A DNA stretch of 64,000 nucleotides from Haliscomenobacter hydrossis DSM 1100 (GTDB lineage: Bacteria > Bacteroidota > Bacteroidia > Chitinophagales > Saprospiraceae). A program made the translations under genes and the position numbers. This document shows positions 62,296 to 64,000 of the stretch, piece by piece. Each line of letters starts with the position of its first letter. Position 1 is the first letter of the stretch. The notes below the pieces were generated by a model that had not been told where the DNA came from, did not search any database, and worked only from the letters and a program-made list of their open reading frames with translations. The stretch covers positions 6,573,001 through 6,637,000 of the forward strand of contig NC_015510.1 in NCBI RefSeq assembly GCF_000212735.1, given 5' to 3'.

Positions 62296-63066
62296 ATGAA
62301 AACAAAGACAATTGTATTGATTCATGGTTTGTTCGTGAACAATACCAGCTGGGCAGCATGGAAAAGCTATTTTGAAGCCAAAGGATACACCGTTCATACG
62401 CCTGCCAACCCCGGGCACGATGGTGACCCCGCCCAACTTCGGGCCAACATACACCCCGAACTGACCAAAACTGGCTTTAATGACGTGGTCATGAACATCG
62501 TCAAGCTAATCGATACTTTGCCCGAAAAACCCATTGTCATTGGGCACTCTCTGGCGGGTTTGGTGGTCCAAAAACTCGTGGAAATGGACAAAGCCGTGGC
62601 AGGTGTAAGCCTCGACGGAGCGCCACCTAAAAACGTGTTTGCGCCATTTGATACCATCAAAGTTGTGCTGCCGGTGGTGAATTTCTTTAAAGGCAACAGC
62701 CCCTTCCTAGGCAGCAAAAACTGGTACCACCACGCCTTCTTCAACAATTACACCAAAGCGGAAAGTGACAAACTGTTTGACAGCATCGCCGTACCGGAAA
62801 GCCGGAAAATTGCCCGGGATACTTTGTTGACTTCATTTGCCAACATAGATTTCAAAAAGCCGCACCAACCGCTGCTCTTCATCGGTGGCGAAAAGGACAA
62901 TATTTTTTCGGCGCAGTTTACCCAAAAAATTGCCAGCCGTTATCAGGATAATAACAGCGTTACCGATTTTAAAGCTTTTGCCGGGAGAAGCCACTTTTTG
63001 TGTGGAGAAGACGGTTGGGAGGAAATTGCAGATTATATTTTGGGATGGTTGGAAAAGCAAAAATAA
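62296..63066 (+). CDS. alpha/beta hydrolase
   Basis: A 256-residue serine hydrolase. The N-terminal IVLIHGLFVNNTSWAAW is the oxyanion-hole region (HG), VIGHSLAGLVVQ holds the nucleophile Ser (GHSLAG), GGEKDNIFSA has the Asp, and GRSHFLCGEDGW has the catalytic His. It has no signal peptide and is predicted cytosolic. It resembles the family acting on esters, epoxides or haloalkanes; the substrate is not evident. It follows a Crp/Fnr-like regulator gene. Confidence 0.9.
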   Translation: MKTKTIVLIHGLFVNNTSWAAWKSYFEAKGYTVHTPANPGHDGDPAQLRANIHPELTKTGFNDVVMNIVKLIDTLPEKPIVIGHSLAGLVVQKLVEMDKAVAGVSLDGAPPKNVFAPFDTIKVVLPVVNFFKGNSPFLGSKNWYHHAFFNNYTKAESDKLFDSIAVPESRKIARDTLLTSFANIDFKKPHQPLLFIGGEKDNIFSAQFTQKIASRYQDNNSVTDFKAFAGRSHFLCGEDGWEEIADYILGWLEKQK

Positions 63067-63260
63067 AGATGAATGTAGTGATAAATGGGAGCTTGTTGCA
63101 ATTTCAAAATTGCAGTAGGCTCTTGTTTTTTTACTTGGGTTTTATCAGTTTTTTGAGTTCTTGAATTTCGAGTTTTTGGTACAGTTTGGTTTTACCCCCT
63201 GGCAATAAAAGCCTTGATTAAGCGCTTTTTTTTCTTTATTTTGCATAAAAATTATATCCA

Positions 63261-63614
63261 ATGATCTCTATTAATGGCAATGTTGAAACGTTCTCTTACC
63301 CAAAGGTTGATTTTGTTTGGATCAATGATTTATTAAAAGATTTGACAGATAGTAAATTGTACATCACCCTAGTAGGACGAAAAGAGGACACTAAGACCAG
63401 AGTGAGGAAGTATAAGGATGAGATTTTTTTTTGGCTGGTGTTGCCTTATGAGGATCTACTTGCGGTAGAGGATTCGAAACCCCTTATCATCAATACTTTA
63501 CTGGAGGAATTGCATCGATTGGAGCGGTATAAAGGGATAGTGGATGTGGAGGAATTGAGAGAGGGAATTAAGGCGAGGTTTGGGAAAGAGTTGATGGAGT
63601 TGGTGGTTGGGTAG
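63261..63614 (+). CDS. hypothetical protein
   Basis: A 117-residue protein I do not recognise. It has no signal or membrane segment and looks soluble and acidic/helical toward the C-terminus (LLEELHRLERYKGIVDVEEL). A small unknown gene follows 33 bp later, then a xisH/xisI-like fragment. Reading frame and codon use look real, but no homologue can be named without a search. Confidence 0.65.
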   Translation: MISINGNVETFSYPKVDFVWINDLLKDLTDSKLYITLVGRKEDTKTRVRKYKDEIFFWLVLPYEDLLAVEDSKPLIINTLLEELHRLERYKGIVDVEELREGIKARFGKELMELVVG

Positions 63615-63647
63615 TTGCTTTTTGGAAATTTTCTTTTACCAAGCAAA

Positions 63648-63866
63648 ATGACCATGGAAGAGATAGAAATCCAAAATGACAGTATTTTACGGGTAGCCGA
63701 CCTTCTGGAACAAATTCAGGATGTCAATCGAATGATCGACCTGCACCAAGGTGACGATGATTTGCTGATGCTTCGCCAATATCAGTACCGCAGAGGGCTG
63801 TTTTTGCCAGAACTCAATCAGATTTTGGAAGGGTTTAAAATTCATGTTGGGGATATGGCTACTTGA
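63648..63866 (+). CDS. small hypothetical protein
   Basis: A 72-residue protein, mostly helical (VADLLEQIQDVNRMIDLHQG), with no motif I recognise. It follows the previous gene by 33 bp on the same strand and may be co-transcribed. Start is either the ATG at 63648 or the one two codons later. Confidence 0.55.
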   Translation: MTMEEIEIQNDSILRVADLLEQIQDVNRMIDLHQGDDDLLMLRQYQYRRGLFLPELNQILEGFKIHVGDMAT

Positions 63867-63903
63867 AGGTGATGGCTGTAGGTGAACTCTTTGGTACTGA
63901 TAA

Positions 63904-63978
63904 GAAGTCTTGGACGCAGAGCTGAACATCCCTATTTTTGATCCCATTGGAAAACTGATTTTGGAATGGATAAATTAA
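63904..63978 (+). pseudogene. probable xisH C-terminal remnant
   Basis: The frame 63904-63978 reads EVLDAELNIPIFDPIGKLIL then EWIN and stop, preceded directly by an in-frame stop. This resembles the end of XisH proteins (a hydrophobic strand, D/N-P, then xWI at the C-terminus). It overlaps the start of the xisI-like gene by 13 bp, as intact xisH-xisI pairs commonly do. No body of a xisH gene lies upstream, so it is a deletion remnant if the match holds. The alignment is from memory and short. Confidence 0.4.
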
Positions 63979-64000
63979 CCCACTACACCGATATCATCAA
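63966..64000 (+). CDS. start of a xisI-like gene (cut by window edge)
   Basis: The ATG at 63966 opens MDKLTHYTDII, which fits the usual start of XisI family proteins (MDKL..Y..II). Only 11 residues are visible before the edge. XisI proteins were named for fdxN-element excision in cyanobacteria and are widespread as xisHI pairs in Bacteroidota, where their role is unclear. Confidence 0.55.
   Translation, partial: MDKLTHYTDII

Overview
The window looks like chromosomal DNA from a filamentous or gliding Bacteroidota, most likely the Saprospiria (Haliscomenobacter-like); the family placement is inference. Evidence: type IX secretion (T9SS) C-terminal sorting domains, a carboxypeptidase-regulatory/TonB-dependent receptor, TANNTTTG-type -7 promoter boxes, families typical of the phylum (DUF2911, DUF3179, DUF4369/TlpA lipoprotein, GRP sugar porter next to ribokinase), and very many intergenic palindromes. 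No rRNA, tRNA, CRISPR array, IS transposase or replication origin was seen.

Layout. 1-1664 (minus): two tandem phage-tail-collar proteins, the first cut by the window edge, and an unrecognised exported protein. 2037-18829 (plus): a 4819-residue secreted adhesin (cadherin-like domain, beta-helix, SdrD-B-like domain, 12 Calx-beta repeats, Ig/PKD-like and Cys-rich repeats, dockerin-like, cohesin-like, T9SS sorting domain), followed by a shorter paralogue that has the dockerin-like part but no sorting domain. 19387-22702 (minus): infC and clpC. 23095-24276: STAS protein and a convergent Crp/Fnr regulator. 24661-27009 (minus): TonB-dependent receptor. 27441-29573: PAS-PAS-PAS sigma-54 activator. 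Immediately downstream, a consensus sigma-54 promoter (29682-29697) drives an interval with no ORF that ends at a strong terminator (29928-29966): a candidate sigma-54-dependent small RNA.

30181-36957 is a GntR-controlled catabolic operon: regulator, CoA-acylating semialdehyde dehydrogenase, zinc alcohol dehydrogenase, NAD aldehyde dehydrogenase, class II aldolase, DUF4174 protein. With the SSS transporter (39605), GRP sugar porter (41391) and ribokinase (42437) it suggests uptake, oxidation, phosphorylation and aldol cleavage of a sugar or polyol. A two-gene AAA15 ATPase/RloB defence-type cassette (37007-39509) sits inside this locus. 43595-52352 is mixed housekeeping and envelope genes: GreA-like protein, DUF2911, DUF3179, TlpA-like lipoprotein, purL, SRPBCC protein, Tat-exported Gfo/Idh/MocA oxidoreductase. 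52649-55284: DUF4345 membrane protein, SH3-like secreted protein, T9SS-exported metzincin protease. 55389-60615: FAD oxidoreductase, TetR regulator, and an operon encoding a two-CxxCH cytochrome, a 2Fe-2S subunit and a Tat-exported molybdenum subunit; matching operator-like palindromes precede both tetR and this operon. 60698-64000: MsrA lipoprotein, Crp/Fnr-like regulator with an alpha/beta hydrolase, two small unknown genes, and a xisH remnant with the start of a xisI-like gene at the edge.

Nearly every gene 3' end carries a long palindrome. The sequences mostly differ but the architecture recurs, and two of the palindromes share a 38-bp core.
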